A model generated the notes under the pieces. The model saw only the letters and a list, made by a program, of their open reading frames with translations. It had not been told where the DNA came from and made no database searches. Shown here piece after piece: positions 7,857-16,071 of a stretch of DNA of 64,000 nt. The position numbers and the translations under genes are program-made. The DNA lies in assembly GCF_000960765.1 (NCBI RefSeq), contig NZ_JYNH01000008.1, positions 1 through 64,000 of the forward strand, read 5' to 3'. Position 1 is the stretch's first letter. Each line of letters opens with the position of its first letter. Source of the DNA: Desulfosporosinus sp. I2. Lineage in GTDB: Bacteria; Bacillota; Desulfitobacteriia; Desulfitobacteriales; Desulfitobacteriaceae.

Positions 7857-9671
7857 TTGTCTAGTAACTTTATCTATCATAACCGGGATCACAAATTTAT
7901 TATCAAGGAATGGATAGAAGGAGAAAAGATCTTTGGCTGGAATCGATTCAAGGATTATTTAAGTATGGATGATGTTGATCAGATTCTTGACCAGGCCTTG
8001 AAAGTCTGCAAGGATGTAGTTGCTCCGACGAATGATGATGGTGACCGAATAGGGGCGATATTTAGTGAAGGCAAAGTGATCGTCCCGAGTTCCTTTCATC
8101 ACGCTTATCAATTTATCCAGAAAAACGGCTGGGGTTCAACTAACAAAGATGTGGAAGGGGAGGGGATTCTGCCTAATATTTTATTCGGTGCCGTACACGA
8201 ATATTTACAGGCAGCTAATCCCAGTTTAGAAACGTACATCGGGTTGACTAGTGAGACAGCCACAGTCATTCAATCCTACGGCTCTCAAAAACAGGTTGAA
8301 CGGTTTGCTCCGAAAATATTTGAGGGTGTCTGGGCTGGCACCATGTGTTTAACCGAACCCGGAGGCGGCTCTGACGTAGGAGACATGCTTTCTAAAGCTT
8401 ACCCGACGGAAGATCCATCAGTCTACAAAATTAAGGGGACAAAATGTTTTATTTCAGCGGGTGACCATGACCTAACTGAGAATATTATCCACTTAGTACT
8501 TGCTCGGATTGATGGAGCGGCAGGAGGTACTAAAGGTCTATCTCTATTTATTGTACCAAAGATCTGGGTTAACGACGATGGAAGCCTTGGCGAAGCGAAT
8601 GATGTAGCAACAGTTGGAATCGAAAAGAAAATGGGACTTAAGGGGTCTGCCACTGCTGTCCTAAGTTTTGGTGAAGAAAGCACCTGCAGGGGGTTTCTGT
8701 TAGGTGAACCTCCAGATGCCAAAGGCTTGGGGCAAGGGATGGCTCAGATGTTCAAGATGATCAACGAGTCCCGGATCAACACCGGGCACAGCGCTCTAGC
8801 AGTAGCCACAGTTGCCTACAACAATGCAGTCGCTTATGCTAAGGAACGTGTACAGGGGAAGCTGTTCTGCAATCCTAAGGCAGGAAGGGTTCCGATTATC
8901 CAGCATGAGGATGTCAGGCGCATGCTGCTAACACAGAAGGCCGTGCTGGAAGGTATGCGGGCGATGGTTTTTAAAGGTTACTACTATATGGATCAGATTA
9001 CCTTTGGTCAGGATGATGCTGACGTCATGGAAGCCAATCGTAGGATCGAAATAATTACCCCGCTGATTAAGGCTTATTGTTCAGATCAGGCATGGACTCT
9101 TATCGCTGAAGCTATCCAAGTGCACGGGGGGTACGGTTTTACTGAAGAGTATCCGGTAGCGCGCCAGGCCAGAGACAGTAAGATTTACTCCATTTGGGAA
9201 GGCACCAATTATATTCAATCCTTGGATTTGGTAAGTCGCAAATGGAAACTTGAAAATGGCAGCATATTCAACGAGTGGCTCGCTGAGCTAAAGCAATTTA
9301 TTAATATACACAAAAATAGCAGCTACTTCATTAAGGAATTTGAAATTCTTATTCAAGCTGTCCTAGCTTATCAGGAATTGCTGGAAGTGATGCAAGGTTA
9401 CTTAAATATGACTCCAGGCTTCGTTCCTCTGTATTCCACCAGAGTTCTTAGGGTTACCGCTGAACTGTATATCGGTTGTCTCTTAATGCAACAGGCTTTG
9501 GTGGCCCAGAATAAATTAACTGAAGCCAATTCTGAACAGTCTTTTTATAAAGGTAAGATTTTCAGTGCGCGTTTTTATGTTAGAAATATTGTTCCAGACG
9601 TTATGGCAACGGTCCGGGTCATTAAAGAGGAGGACAGCTCCGCGCTAGACATTCCAGAGGAGGCTTTTTAG
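7857..9671 (+). CDS. acyl-CoA dehydrogenase, 600-residue type
   Basis: FAD enzyme (604 aa) that introduces a trans-2 double bond into an acyl-CoA thioester and passes electrons to ETF. The family order is complete: N-terminal helical domain, MCLTEPGGGSDVGD substrate/FAD segment, KCFISAGDHD, the KGSATAVLSF segment, and near the end VHGGYGFTEEYPVARQARDSKIYSIWEGTNYIQSLDL (split here only by description), whose EGTNYIQ glutamate is the likely catalytic base. A C-terminal extension of about 120 residues marks the FadE/DmdC-like clade. The TTG start at 7857 follows AGAAGGGGAG with six-base spacing; an open frame reaching back to 7698 lacks homology. Sigma-54 control is likely. The substrate is unknown. 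Confidence 0.88.
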   Translation: MSSNFIYHNRDHKFIIKEWIEGEKIFGWNRFKDYLSMDDVDQILDQALKVCKDVVAPTNDDGDRIGAIFSEGKVIVPSSFHHAYQFIQKNGWGSTNKDVEGEGILPNILFGAVHEYLQAANPSLETYIGLTSETATVIQSYGSQKQVERFAPKIFEGVWAGTMCLTEPGGGSDVGDMLSKAYPTEDPSVYKIKGTKCFISAGDHDLTENIIHLVLARIDGAAGGTKGLSLFIVPKIWVNDDGSLGEANDVATVGIEKKMGLKGSATAVLSFGEESTCRGFLLGEPPDAKGLGQGMAQMFKMINESRINTGHSALAVATVAYNNAVAYAKERVQGKLFCNPKAGRVPIIQHEDVRRMLLTQKAVLEGMRAMVFKGYYYMDQITFGQDDADVMEANRRIEIITPLIKAYCSDQAWTLIAEAIQVHGGYGFTEEYPVARQARDSKIYSIWEGTNYIQSLDLVSRKWKLENGSIFNEWLAELKQFINIHKNSSYFIKEFEILIQAVLAYQELLEVMQGYLNMTPGFVPLYSTRVLRVTAELYIGCLLMQQALVAQNKLTEANSEQSFYKGKIFSARFYVRNIVPDVMATVRVIKEEDSSALDIPEEAF

Positions 9672-9821
9672 TATATTGTTTGTTTCATCGCACAAATTCT
9701 TGCCCTTCCAGAAAACATCATTATTACCGCGTTAATGCCTGTCGGATTTCCGGACCAAAACCCCGCACCCAGACCTAGGATAGCTCTAGAGGAAATCAAT
9801 TTAAAGCCTAATTCACTTTAA
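9672..9821 (+). pseudogene. C-terminal remnant of a nitroreductase family protein
   Basis: Directly after the acyl-CoA dehydrogenase stop codon, and in the same frame, an open stretch of 49 codons reads AQILALPENIIITALMPVG, then FPDQNPAPRPRIALEEINL. This is the usual end of nitroreductase-family flavoproteins: P-E-N, a valine/alanine-rich strand, MPVGFP, then PRxxLEE. The N-terminal flavin-binding part is missing and there is no start codon with a ribosome binding site. It looks like a gene tail left by a deletion whose other edge is the acyl-CoA dehydrogenase end. Confidence 0.6.
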
Positions 9822-9891
9822 TCAACGCCATTCTAAATGCACCGACTCAGAGCAAAGCCCTGTGGTGTCTGAGAATAAGTAGTAAAAAGGC

Positions 9892-9925
9892 CCGGCATCA
9901 TATTAACATAGCCGGGCTAAGGACA
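9892..9925 (-). terminator. intrinsic terminator of the sigma-54 activator gene
   Basis: On the minus strand the arms AGCCCGGC and GCCGGGC(C) surround a 14-base loop and are followed by TTTTT. It lies about 75 bases beyond the stop of the activator gene. On the plus strand no T-run follows, so the direction is clear. Confidence 0.8.
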
Positions 9926-9998
9926 ATGCAAATTGCTTCAAAAAACCGATCTTAAACGATCAGAAAGCCAGCGGACAAGGAGTCTTTGAAATAAGCTC

Positions 9999-11864
9999 TT
10001 AGGAAAATTCGAATAATTTGTATTCGTTTAACTTTCTATAGAGCGTCGGCCTGCTTAAGCCCAGCACTTGTGCGGCTTGGGTTTTATTGCCATTCACTAT
10101 GGCTAACGTGTTTAAGATAGATTCTCTTTCCAATACCTTTAGCGAAGTCCCAGCTTCAGGCGACTTTAACTTTTGGGCTATTTCAAAAGGCAAGTGCTCA
10201 GGTAAAATGGAGCCATTGACCAACACCGCAGTTCTCTCGGCCGTGTTTTGTAATTCCCGGATATTACCGGGCCAACTGTACTCGCAAAGAATTTTTTGGA
10301 CTGCCATAGTGGTTTCTGGGACTTCTTTCTTAAACTGGTAACAAGAATCTGTCAGAAACCGCTTCCAAAGAGATTGAATATCTTCTGGACGCCGTCGAAG
10401 CGGCGGTAATGTAATCTTAACCACATTTAACCGGTAATACAGATCCATTCTGAAGCGACCTTGGCGTACCTCGGCGAGCAAATCCTGGTTAGTCGCGGCG
10501 ATAACCCTTACGTCGATCGGAATTACTTTATGTCCGCCCAGCCTAACTATTTCCCTATTTTGCAAAACTCTGAGCAAGATGACTTGAACATCTGGGGGCA
10601 ACTCCCCAATCTCGTCCAGAAATATCGTTCCTCCGTTGGCCAACTCAAACTTGCCAGCATTTCCATGTTTTTTGGCACCGGTAAAAGTCCCTTCCTCATA
10701 ACCAAAGAGCTCACTCACAACTAGTTCCCTGGGTATAGCTCCGCAATTGATGGCGATTAAAGGCTTGCTATTCCGAGTACTGGCGTAATGAATTGCCTGT
10801 GAAAACATCTCTTTTCCGGTTCCCGTTTCGCCCTCCAGGAGAACATTAACGTCACTGGCAGCTACCTTCTCAGCTATGACCTTTGCATCTAGGAAGGATT
10901 TGCTTTCACCTATTAAATCGGCGAAATTATATCTCATGGCAGTTTTAAAGGGTTTCTCTGTAACTGTTCTTTTTTCAAACCATAGGACTTTATTTTCACC
11001 TAAAGCATTGGAGGCGATGATGATTTCTTTATCTTTCATCACTGGAAACCGTAATGATTGGTTATTCCCGTTGAGCTTTATTTTGTGATGCCAATGATTT
11101 TCAAGTTCGCTGATTTTCACGGGGGTTGTCCCCAAACTAGCCTTGGCCATGGAATTGGCTGAAATAATCTGATCATCGGCATCAACAAGCAGTCCGGCCC
11201 GTGGAATTGCTGAAAACAGGTATTCGGAAAAGGATTTCTGCCAGGACAACTGTTTGCTTAAATCAGCTTCTTTCATTACTCTGTTCAGTAAACTTGCTAT
11301 CAGCCAGGCGATAGTCGCGATAGCGGGAAGTTGTCCAGTACGACAGGTAATTGTAACTACACCGGCAAGTTGTTTTGTAGGAGTAAAGATTGGGTAAGAA
11401 GCGCCGTCGTAGAGGTGAAATGCCGAACAATAGTGCTGATAACCTTGAGTAACAATTGGTTTTATAAGTTTTAGGCAAAGGCCAGTACAAGTGGTCCCGA
11501 CAGAGGTTTCCGTCCAGATAGCCCCTGGGACATACCCATTTTCATAGGATTCCTCGATCCCTTGTTTAGGGCCGTCGAGGTAGAGTATTATGCCATCGTT
11601 GTTAACCAAGGTGACAGCAGCTGCTAATTGTTCTAGCAAAGAATTTATCATTGTCTTGATATTGTCCGAAAGGCTTATGTACACCGGGTTGCTTTTCTGA
11701 TAATTACTGAGATTTTGAGGGCTCACGGTCAACGGTTCTCTTTTTAAAAAAGGGTTAACGTTCGATTCCTTAGACCTTTGCCAAGAAGTGCGGATAAGAG
11801 CTGGAATATCTGGTGTAAGACTTCCCCGTTCAATGAACTTCTTCCATTCTATATGAGTTAGCAT
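9999..11864 (-). CDS. sigma-54-dependent transcriptional activator (GAF-PAS-AAA-Fis type)
   Basis: A 621-residue enhancer-binding protein resembling AcoR. The N-terminal half is a GAF-like sensor with the segment WTETSVGTTCTGLCLKL, then a PAS-like domain. The AAA+ domain carries Walker A GETGTGKE near residue 350, the sigma-54 loop as GTFTGA (the usual GAFTGA with A replaced by T), and Walker B GGTIFLDEIGELP. The C-terminus is a Fis-type helix-turn-helix (NGNKTQAAQVLGLSRPTLYRKL). ATG at 11864 has GGGGGG seven bases upstream. It faces the acyl-CoA dehydrogenase and is divergent from the oxidoreductase, both likely targets. Confidence 0.92.
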   Translation of the reverse strand: MLTHIEWKKFIERGSLTPDIPALIRTSWQRSKESNVNPFLKREPLTVSPQNLSNYQKSNPVYISLSDNIKTMINSLLEQLAAAVTLVNNDGIILYLDGPKQGIEESYENGYVPGAIWTETSVGTTCTGLCLKLIKPIVTQGYQHYCSAFHLYDGASYPIFTPTKQLAGVVTITCRTGQLPAIATIAWLIASLLNRVMKEADLSKQLSWQKSFSEYLFSAIPRAGLLVDADDQIISANSMAKASLGTTPVKISELENHWHHKIKLNGNNQSLRFPVMKDKEIIIASNALGENKVLWFEKRTVTEKPFKTAMRYNFADLIGESKSFLDAKVIAEKVAASDVNVLLEGETGTGKEMFSQAIHYASTRNSKPLIAINCGAIPRELVVSELFGYEEGTFTGAKKHGNAGKFELANGGTIFLDEIGELPPDVQVILLRVLQNREIVRLGGHKVIPIDVRVIAATNQDLLAEVRQGRFRMDLYYRLNVVKITLPPLRRRPEDIQSLWKRFLTDSCYQFKKEVPETTMAVQKILCEYSWPGNIRELQNTAERTAVLVNGSILPEHLPFEIAQKLKSPEAGTSLKVLERESILNTLAIVNGNKTQAAQVLGLSRPTLYRKLNEYKLFEFS

Positions 11865-11892
11865 TCAATCCCCCCAGATACTTGGATATAAA

Positions 11893-13707
11893 GTGATTGC
11901 GGGAACGGGTTGTGGGATTATTACTAACCAAGGTGCCTATCCAGATCCATTGGGTGAAGGAAAATCATATTTTCGCCAGATCGCTCTATTTGACGATAAG
12001 TTTTTGCCCCAATTTGAACAAATTGCCGGTTATATCCATGATAACGGGGCTGTGGCTATTCAACAGATTTTACATGCTGGCAGGTATGGAGGAATTGACC
12101 TCGGCTATTGTGTTCAACCTTCGGTAGTACCTCAAACTCTACCTCATTTCCGTCAGCCCCGGGAAGTTAGCAAAGAACAAATTAAAGCAATGGTTACGCA
12201 ACATGCAGAAGCTGCAAAACGAGCCATAAAGGCTGGTTTTGACGGTACGGAAATAACTAGTTTTATGGGTTATCTATTAGCGAACTTCAATTCCAAGTTT
12301 ACCAATCGCAGGACGGATGAATATGGTGGCTCAGTAGAAAACAGGGGTCGCTTTATGCGGGAATTGATTTACGCTATCAAAGAAGCGCAAGGGGATGACC
12401 ATCCTTTAATCGTACGCCTAAACGGGGCCGAGCTTATGGATGTTCATGGCGGTAACACAGAGGATGAATGTTTCGAATTAATGAAGATGGCTGGTGATGC
12501 CGGCGTAGATATGATCAGTGTAACAGTCGGTTGGCAAGAAGCACCGGAATCTTCGATCGGGCGGGATGTTCCTCCCGGTCACTGGAACCGTCTAGCCATA
12601 AGGGCTAAAAAACTTCTCCCCAATATTCCGATAACCTTCGGGGTACGGTTGCCTAATCCAGTGATGGCGAATCAGAATATAGCCGATGGAGAATTCGACT
12701 ATTGGGAAGTTTGTCGCCCTATGCTTGCGGAGCCGGAACTTTTGCATAAAGCAGCTGAGGATCGTCTGGATGAAGCAAAACATTGCTTAGGCTGTATGAA
12801 TTGTCTTGCCCGACTATTTAGGGATCTGCCCTATCTTTGTACGAATAATCCGGCCTTAGGCCATGAGGTTGAACCGGAATACCTTATTACTCCGGCAGTG
12901 GTTAAAAAGAAGATTATGATTATCGGAGCAGGGCCAGCAGGAATTGAGTGCGCAATTGCCGCGACAAAGCGAGGGCATGATGTAACCATTTATGATAAGA
13001 GTGACAGTATTGGCGGGAGTCTTGTAGGATATGCAGCCTATGATATTGCCAATAAAGCGGACCTTCAAAGTCAAATTTCTTATTATCAGACGATGCTAAA
13101 TAAGCTGGGAGTTAAAGTAAATCTCAATACGGATGTGAACCCTAAGCTTATGAGAAGTATTCTTCATCAATACGATGTAGCAGTGCTTGCCGTGGGAGCC
13201 GGAGTTGATACTAGTGTAATTCCAGTACCAGAACAAGAGGGCGTATTAGTTTTGGCTGCCGATGTTGCTAGAGGAAAGGTAAACGTGGGGCAAAAGGTGG
13301 TAGTCTTGGGTGGCGGCAAGATTGGTTTAACTTTGGCGGAAGGTCTAACCCAGGAGGGTAAAGAAGTAACCATTGTTGAAAAGGAAAAGAGGATTGCCGG
13401 AGATGTCATCCCCACTTGGAAATGGCGACATTCCTCTTGGGTAGACCAATTAAAAATAAAGACGTTAACGCTTAGTAAACCAATAAAAATCGGAGTTGGT
13501 GGAGTAACTGTCGTCAATGACAAAGGTGAAGAAACGTTTGTTGAAGCAGATACGGTCATTGCTGCGTCACCTAGAAAGCCTAATCAAGAGTTGTTCCAAG
13601 AGTTTGAATTTATGGTTGATGAGTTACATGGGGTTGGTGACGCTATGGTTCCTCGGGGACTCTTACAGGCCATTCATGAGGGATATCGTTTAGGAGTACG
13701 GATTTAG
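11893..13707 (+). CDS. old-yellow-enzyme/2,4-dienoyl-CoA reductase-like protein, N-terminus missing
   Basis: 604 residues matching FadH/enoate reductase-type flavoproteins from about family residue 54 onward. It opens at IAGTGCGIITNQG, within the second strand of the TIM barrel. The first segment (start methionine to the MPPM flavin-binding motif) is absent. The barrel shows QILHAGRYGG, a catalytic-type Tyr in GYLLANFNSKFTNRR, and GWQEA where FadH has GWHEA. A 4Fe-4S motif (CLGCMNCLARLF, later Cys) and a C-terminal FAD/NAD module (IIGAGPAGIECAIAA, VVLGGGKIGLTLAEG) follow. The GTG at 11893 has no ribosome binding site and lies 28 bases from the activator start. Probably inactive or severely altered. 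Confidence 0.8.
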   Translation: MIAGTGCGIITNQGAYPDPLGEGKSYFRQIALFDDKFLPQFEQIAGYIHDNGAVAIQQILHAGRYGGIDLGYCVQPSVVPQTLPHFRQPREVSKEQIKAMVTQHAEAAKRAIKAGFDGTEITSFMGYLLANFNSKFTNRRTDEYGGSVENRGRFMRELIYAIKEAQGDDHPLIVRLNGAELMDVHGGNTEDECFELMKMAGDAGVDMISVTVGWQEAPESSIGRDVPPGHWNRLAIRAKKLLPNIPITFGVRLPNPVMANQNIADGEFDYWEVCRPMLAEPELLHKAAEDRLDEAKHCLGCMNCLARLFRDLPYLCTNNPALGHEVEPEYLITPAVVKKKIMIIGAGPAGIECAIAATKRGHDVTIYDKSDSIGGSLVGYAAYDIANKADLQSQISYYQTMLNKLGVKVNLNTDVNPKLMRSILHQYDVAVLAVGAGVDTSVIPVPEQEGVLVLAADVARGKVNVGQKVVVLGGGKIGLTLAEGLTQEGKEVTIVEKEKRIAGDVIPTWKWRHSSWVDQLKIKTLTLSKPIKIGVGGVTVVNDKGEETFVEADTVIAASPRKPNQELFQEFEFMVDELHGVGDAMVPRGLLQAIHEGYRLGVRI

Positions 13708-13722
13708 ACGAGAGATGCGGGG

Positions 13723-14160
13723 GTGAGCTATGTGGTATCAACAATAGGTGAAATGTTTTTAGATGCTCAAGGCTGGCAAACCATACTTGACCGTAGGCCG
13801 GAGATCTTTACCGACATGCTTCAGGGGGCTAGCCTGGGGATATTGCCTAAAAAGGAGTTGGAGTCCACTGGAGGAACCATGCTGATCTGGATAAAGCAAG
13901 TCGATAAAATGGCGGTGTTTTATCGACCCTTCACAGGTTTCCAGAATACCAGTGTGGACTTATTAATGATAGCTGATGATGTAGCCCTCGAGTCACTTCA
14001 TAGTAAAGCACAGGAAAATCCTTTTTATGAAATGAGAGAACAGATTCGCAATGGTAATATCCTCTATTATGTGATGAAGACCAAGAATGAACTACTTGAC
14101 TTAGGCTATGAAGAGTTAATTGATGTTTTGGGGATTCCCTTTCTGGGTGCTTGTCGTTAA
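13723..14160 (+). CDS. hypothetical protein, 145 aa
   Basis: Not recognised. The protein is acidic and soluble, with no signal peptide, cysteine motif or membrane segment. It is mostly helix/strand mixed, with a central segment TMLIWIKQVDKMAVFYRPF and the end LGIPFLGACR. The GTG at 13723 follows GATGCGGGG and lies 15 bases after the oxidoreductase stop. An ATG at 13753 is a weaker alternative. Tight spacing to the genes on both sides points to one transcript and perhaps an accessory role for the upstream flavoprotein. Confidence 0.6.
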   Translation: MSYVVSTIGEMFLDAQGWQTILDRRPEIFTDMLQGASLGILPKKELESTGGTMLIWIKQVDKMAVFYRPFTGFQNTSVDLLMIADDVALESLHSKAQENPFYEMREQIRNGNILYYVMKTKNELLDLGYEELIDVLGIPFLGACR

Positions 14161-14182
14161 TATTTAGAAAGGGGTGGCAGAG

Positions 14183-14362
14183 ATGATATTTCTAAATCCA
14201 AGTGGAGCCCCAGAACTCGGCTGTAGTGAGTGTGGTTGTCGTTGGTATGACCGTTTAACAAATAGTTGTTATGAATGTGGTCAGATAGTTTCAGAGGAAG
14301 ATATTGCTGAATATCAGGCAGCTTTGGAATTGTTTTATGAAGAAAGAGGCATTAAGCCTTAA
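14183..14362 (+). CDS. small zinc-ribbon-like protein, 59 aa
   Basis: The protein starts MIFLNPSG, then has two CxxC pairs (GCSECGC and CYECGQ) 15 residues apart, followed by an acidic helix. The cysteine pairs suggest a single zinc or rubredoxin-like metal site. The ATG at 14183 is preceded by GGGGTGG with five-base spacing; a GTG at 14174 lies within that binding site and is rejected. It is between two unknown genes in an apparent operon. No family could be named. Confidence 0.65.
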   Translation: MIFLNPSGAPELGCSECGCRWYDRLTNSCYECGQIVSEEDIAEYQAALELFYEERGIKP

Positions 14363-14383
14363 ATTGAAATAAGGAGGAGAAGC

Positions 14384-14881
14384 TTGACGGATGTAACTAG
14401 TGACGCTCTTAAGAAGCTGGAAAGAGATTGGCGTTCAATGATTTTCATTTCCCATGATTTTTTTCATTGCTGGAGGAGGGTTCTTGAGGAGAAGTTTGGA
14501 GCAGAGGAAACGGTTAATTTGGTGGACCGCTTTTGGGAATTAGTTGGCGAGGGAACCGCAGAAAGTTATCTTAAACGTGGCCGGGATACTGAAGATCTAG
14601 AACAAATAGTCGATGCTTTTGTCCGAGCTAGTCTTGTCATGGGAGAAAGTGCTAAATCGGTTAAAGACGGAAATGACGTTTTACTCATCCACGATGCCTG
14701 TCCTTGGATAGGTTCTTACAAGGATTACGGAGCACCGGGACAATGTCAAGCAGGCTGTGACAAGTGGTTTGAAACGGCATTAAAGAAAATATCTCGTGAT
14801 TTCTCTGTCAGAACAGATAGTTGTTTGGCAGCGGGTGAAAGTACCTGTACTAGACGCTACTCTAGAAAGACTTATGGATAA
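14384..14881 (+). CDS. L-2-amino-thiazoline-4-carboxylate hydrolase-like protein
   Basis: A 165-residue protein. The helical N-terminal half (ISHDFFHCWRRVLEEKFG) and the cysteine-bearing C-terminal half resemble proteins annotated as ATC hydrolase-like (DACPWIGSYKDYG, then CQAGCDKWFE, then a late CxxxxxxxC-RRY). Most members of this family are uncharacterised and the enzymatic name is weakly supported. TTG at 14384 follows AAGGAGGAG. It is the last gene of the small cluster after the truncated flavoprotein. The role may be to bind an aromatic or acyl intermediate, but that is only a guess. Confidence 0.6.
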   Translation: MTDVTSDALKKLERDWRSMIFISHDFFHCWRRVLEEKFGAEETVNLVDRFWELVGEGTAESYLKRGRDTEDLEQIVDAFVRASLVMGESAKSVKDGNDVLLIHDACPWIGSYKDYGAPGQCQAGCDKWFETALKKISRDFSVRTDSCLAAGESTCTRRYSRKTYG

Positions 14882-14991
14882 TGAGACAAGTCATTTGAAC
14901 GAATACTAAAAGAATGGCTGAAAATTTAACAACGAGATGCTTGTAATCTATCCCTACTTGCATTAAAATGTTTATAAATCAATATTATTTT

Positions 14992-15150
14992 GTTATTGGT
15001 GCCCTTAAATAAGGGAGAATAGGGAACTGGGTGAGAATCCCAGACGGACCCACCACTGTAAAGAGGAGACTTATGCATTGCCACTGGAAAACCGGGAAGG
15101 CGCATAAAGTCAATGATTCTGAGTCAGGAGACCTGCCAGTAACCTAAGTA
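14992..15150 (+). promoter_or_regulatory. cobalamin riboswitch 1
   Basis: The expected elements appear in order: a GGTGCCC-type start, GGGTGAGAATCCCAGACGG, the B12-box-like region CCACCACTGTAA, the long variable arm, and AGTCAGGAGACCTGCC near the end. It precedes the AIRS-like/ECF transporter/cbiD unit and is followed by a hairpin ending in a T-run, so adenosylcobalamin should stop transcription of that unit. Confidence 0.92.
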
Positions 15151-15163
15151 AGTCATGAATAAA

Positions 15164-15240
15164 GGTAAAGTTCATGGTCAGTCTTTGTTTTCAATTGCTA
15201 AATTGAAAACGGGGATTAGGCTATGAACTTTTTTATATGC
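15164..15240 (+). terminator. expression-platform terminator of riboswitch 1
   Basis: The outer arms AAAGTTCATG and (C)TATGAACTT enclose an inner AT hairpin (TTTTCAATT/AATTGAAAA). The right arm runs into TTTTTTAT. It lies between the aptamer and the first gene, the normal place for the ligand-controlled terminator. Confidence 0.75.
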
Positions 15241-15265
15241 CTTTTGAGGAAAGGGGGTGAAACAG

Positions 15266-16051
15266 TTGGGATATCTGGGCCGAGATGTTGAAGTCGTCTC
15301 GATAAACAATACACAATATTTGGTGGCTTCCTGTGATTCCTGTGGTGCAATTGGTATGAAGGAATTAGATGCTTTTAAGATTTCTTGGTTCGTAACAGGG
15401 AAGTTGACTACCCGAGTTGCGTTGTTGGAAGTCCTTTCTACAGGGGCTGTACCACAGTTGCTGACTGTGGCGATTTCAAACGAGCCTAACCCTACAGGGG
15501 ATGAACTATTAAAGGGGGTGAACAATGAACTAGAATCCGCTGGATTAAAAACTTTACCTATGGCAATCAGCACGGAAAAAAACATGCCCACGCAACAGAC
15601 CGGTCTCGGGATTAGTGTCATTGGTGTGGTTCAGAAAAATAACTTGCGTCTAGGAACAGCTCAGCTAGGAGATGACGTTTATTGTTTAGGGCTTCCAAAA
15701 GTCGGATCTGAACTTAGCAATCCAGATGATCCGGAAATTGCGCAAGTGAAAGCTATTCAGGCTCTTTTAGGGATCCCAAGTATTCATGACATCATTCCAG
15801 TCGGGTCAAGAGGAATACGCAGAGAAGCTGAACAACTTGCCTCTACTGTAAATTCCCGACTGCGCATTGATCCTTCCTGTATTCTCGACTTGGATAAATC
15901 AGCAGGACCGTCCACGTGTCTGGTTTTCTCATCATCTTCATCTTCATCTATATCCACGTCTTCATCTTCATTTTTATCGACTAAGGGCTTAAATCATGGG
16001 TTCTTAAACTTTCCGGATTTACCTTTATCTAGAATTGGCCAATTATACTAA
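15266..16051 (+). CDS. AIR-synthase-fold (PurM-like) protein, candidate alpha-ribazole kinase
   Basis: About 220 residues are related to the N-terminal ATP-binding domain of PurM/ThiL-type proteins. They are followed by a serine-rich simple-sequence tail. Visible features include VASCDSCGAIG, a TTRVALLEVLSTGA segment and GISVIGVV. As I recall it, the Firmicute alpha-ribazole kinase CblS is annotated as AIR-synthase-like and is paired with the transporter CblT. Here a similar protein is paired with an ECF S component under a cobalamin riboswitch, which makes that role plausible but unproven. TTG at 15266 sits five bases after AAGGGGGTGA; GTG at 15257 lies inside this binding site. Confidence 0.6.
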   Translation: MGYLGRDVEVVSINNTQYLVASCDSCGAIGMKELDAFKISWFVTGKLTTRVALLEVLSTGAVPQLLTVAISNEPNPTGDELLKGVNNELESAGLKTLPMAISTEKNMPTQQTGLGISVIGVVQKNNLRLGTAQLGDDVYCLGLPKVGSELSNPDDPEIAQVKAIQALLGIPSIHDIIPVGSRGIRREAEQLASTVNSRLRIDPSCILDLDKSAGPSTCLVFSSSSSSSISTSSSSFLSTKGLNHGFLNFPDLPLSRIGQLY

Positions 16052-16071
16052 AATTTGAGGAGGAATATTTC

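Noticed and set aside
13167-13559. 130-codon open frame on the minus strand
   Set aside because: It lies wholly inside the flavoprotein gene, and its composition is that of an antisense shadow (Ser/Thr/Pro-rich, no start signal).
15178-15621. 147-codon minus-strand frame across the riboswitch terminator and the AIRS-like gene
   Set aside because: It overlaps a clear regulatory RNA and a better-supported gene, without a ribosome binding site.
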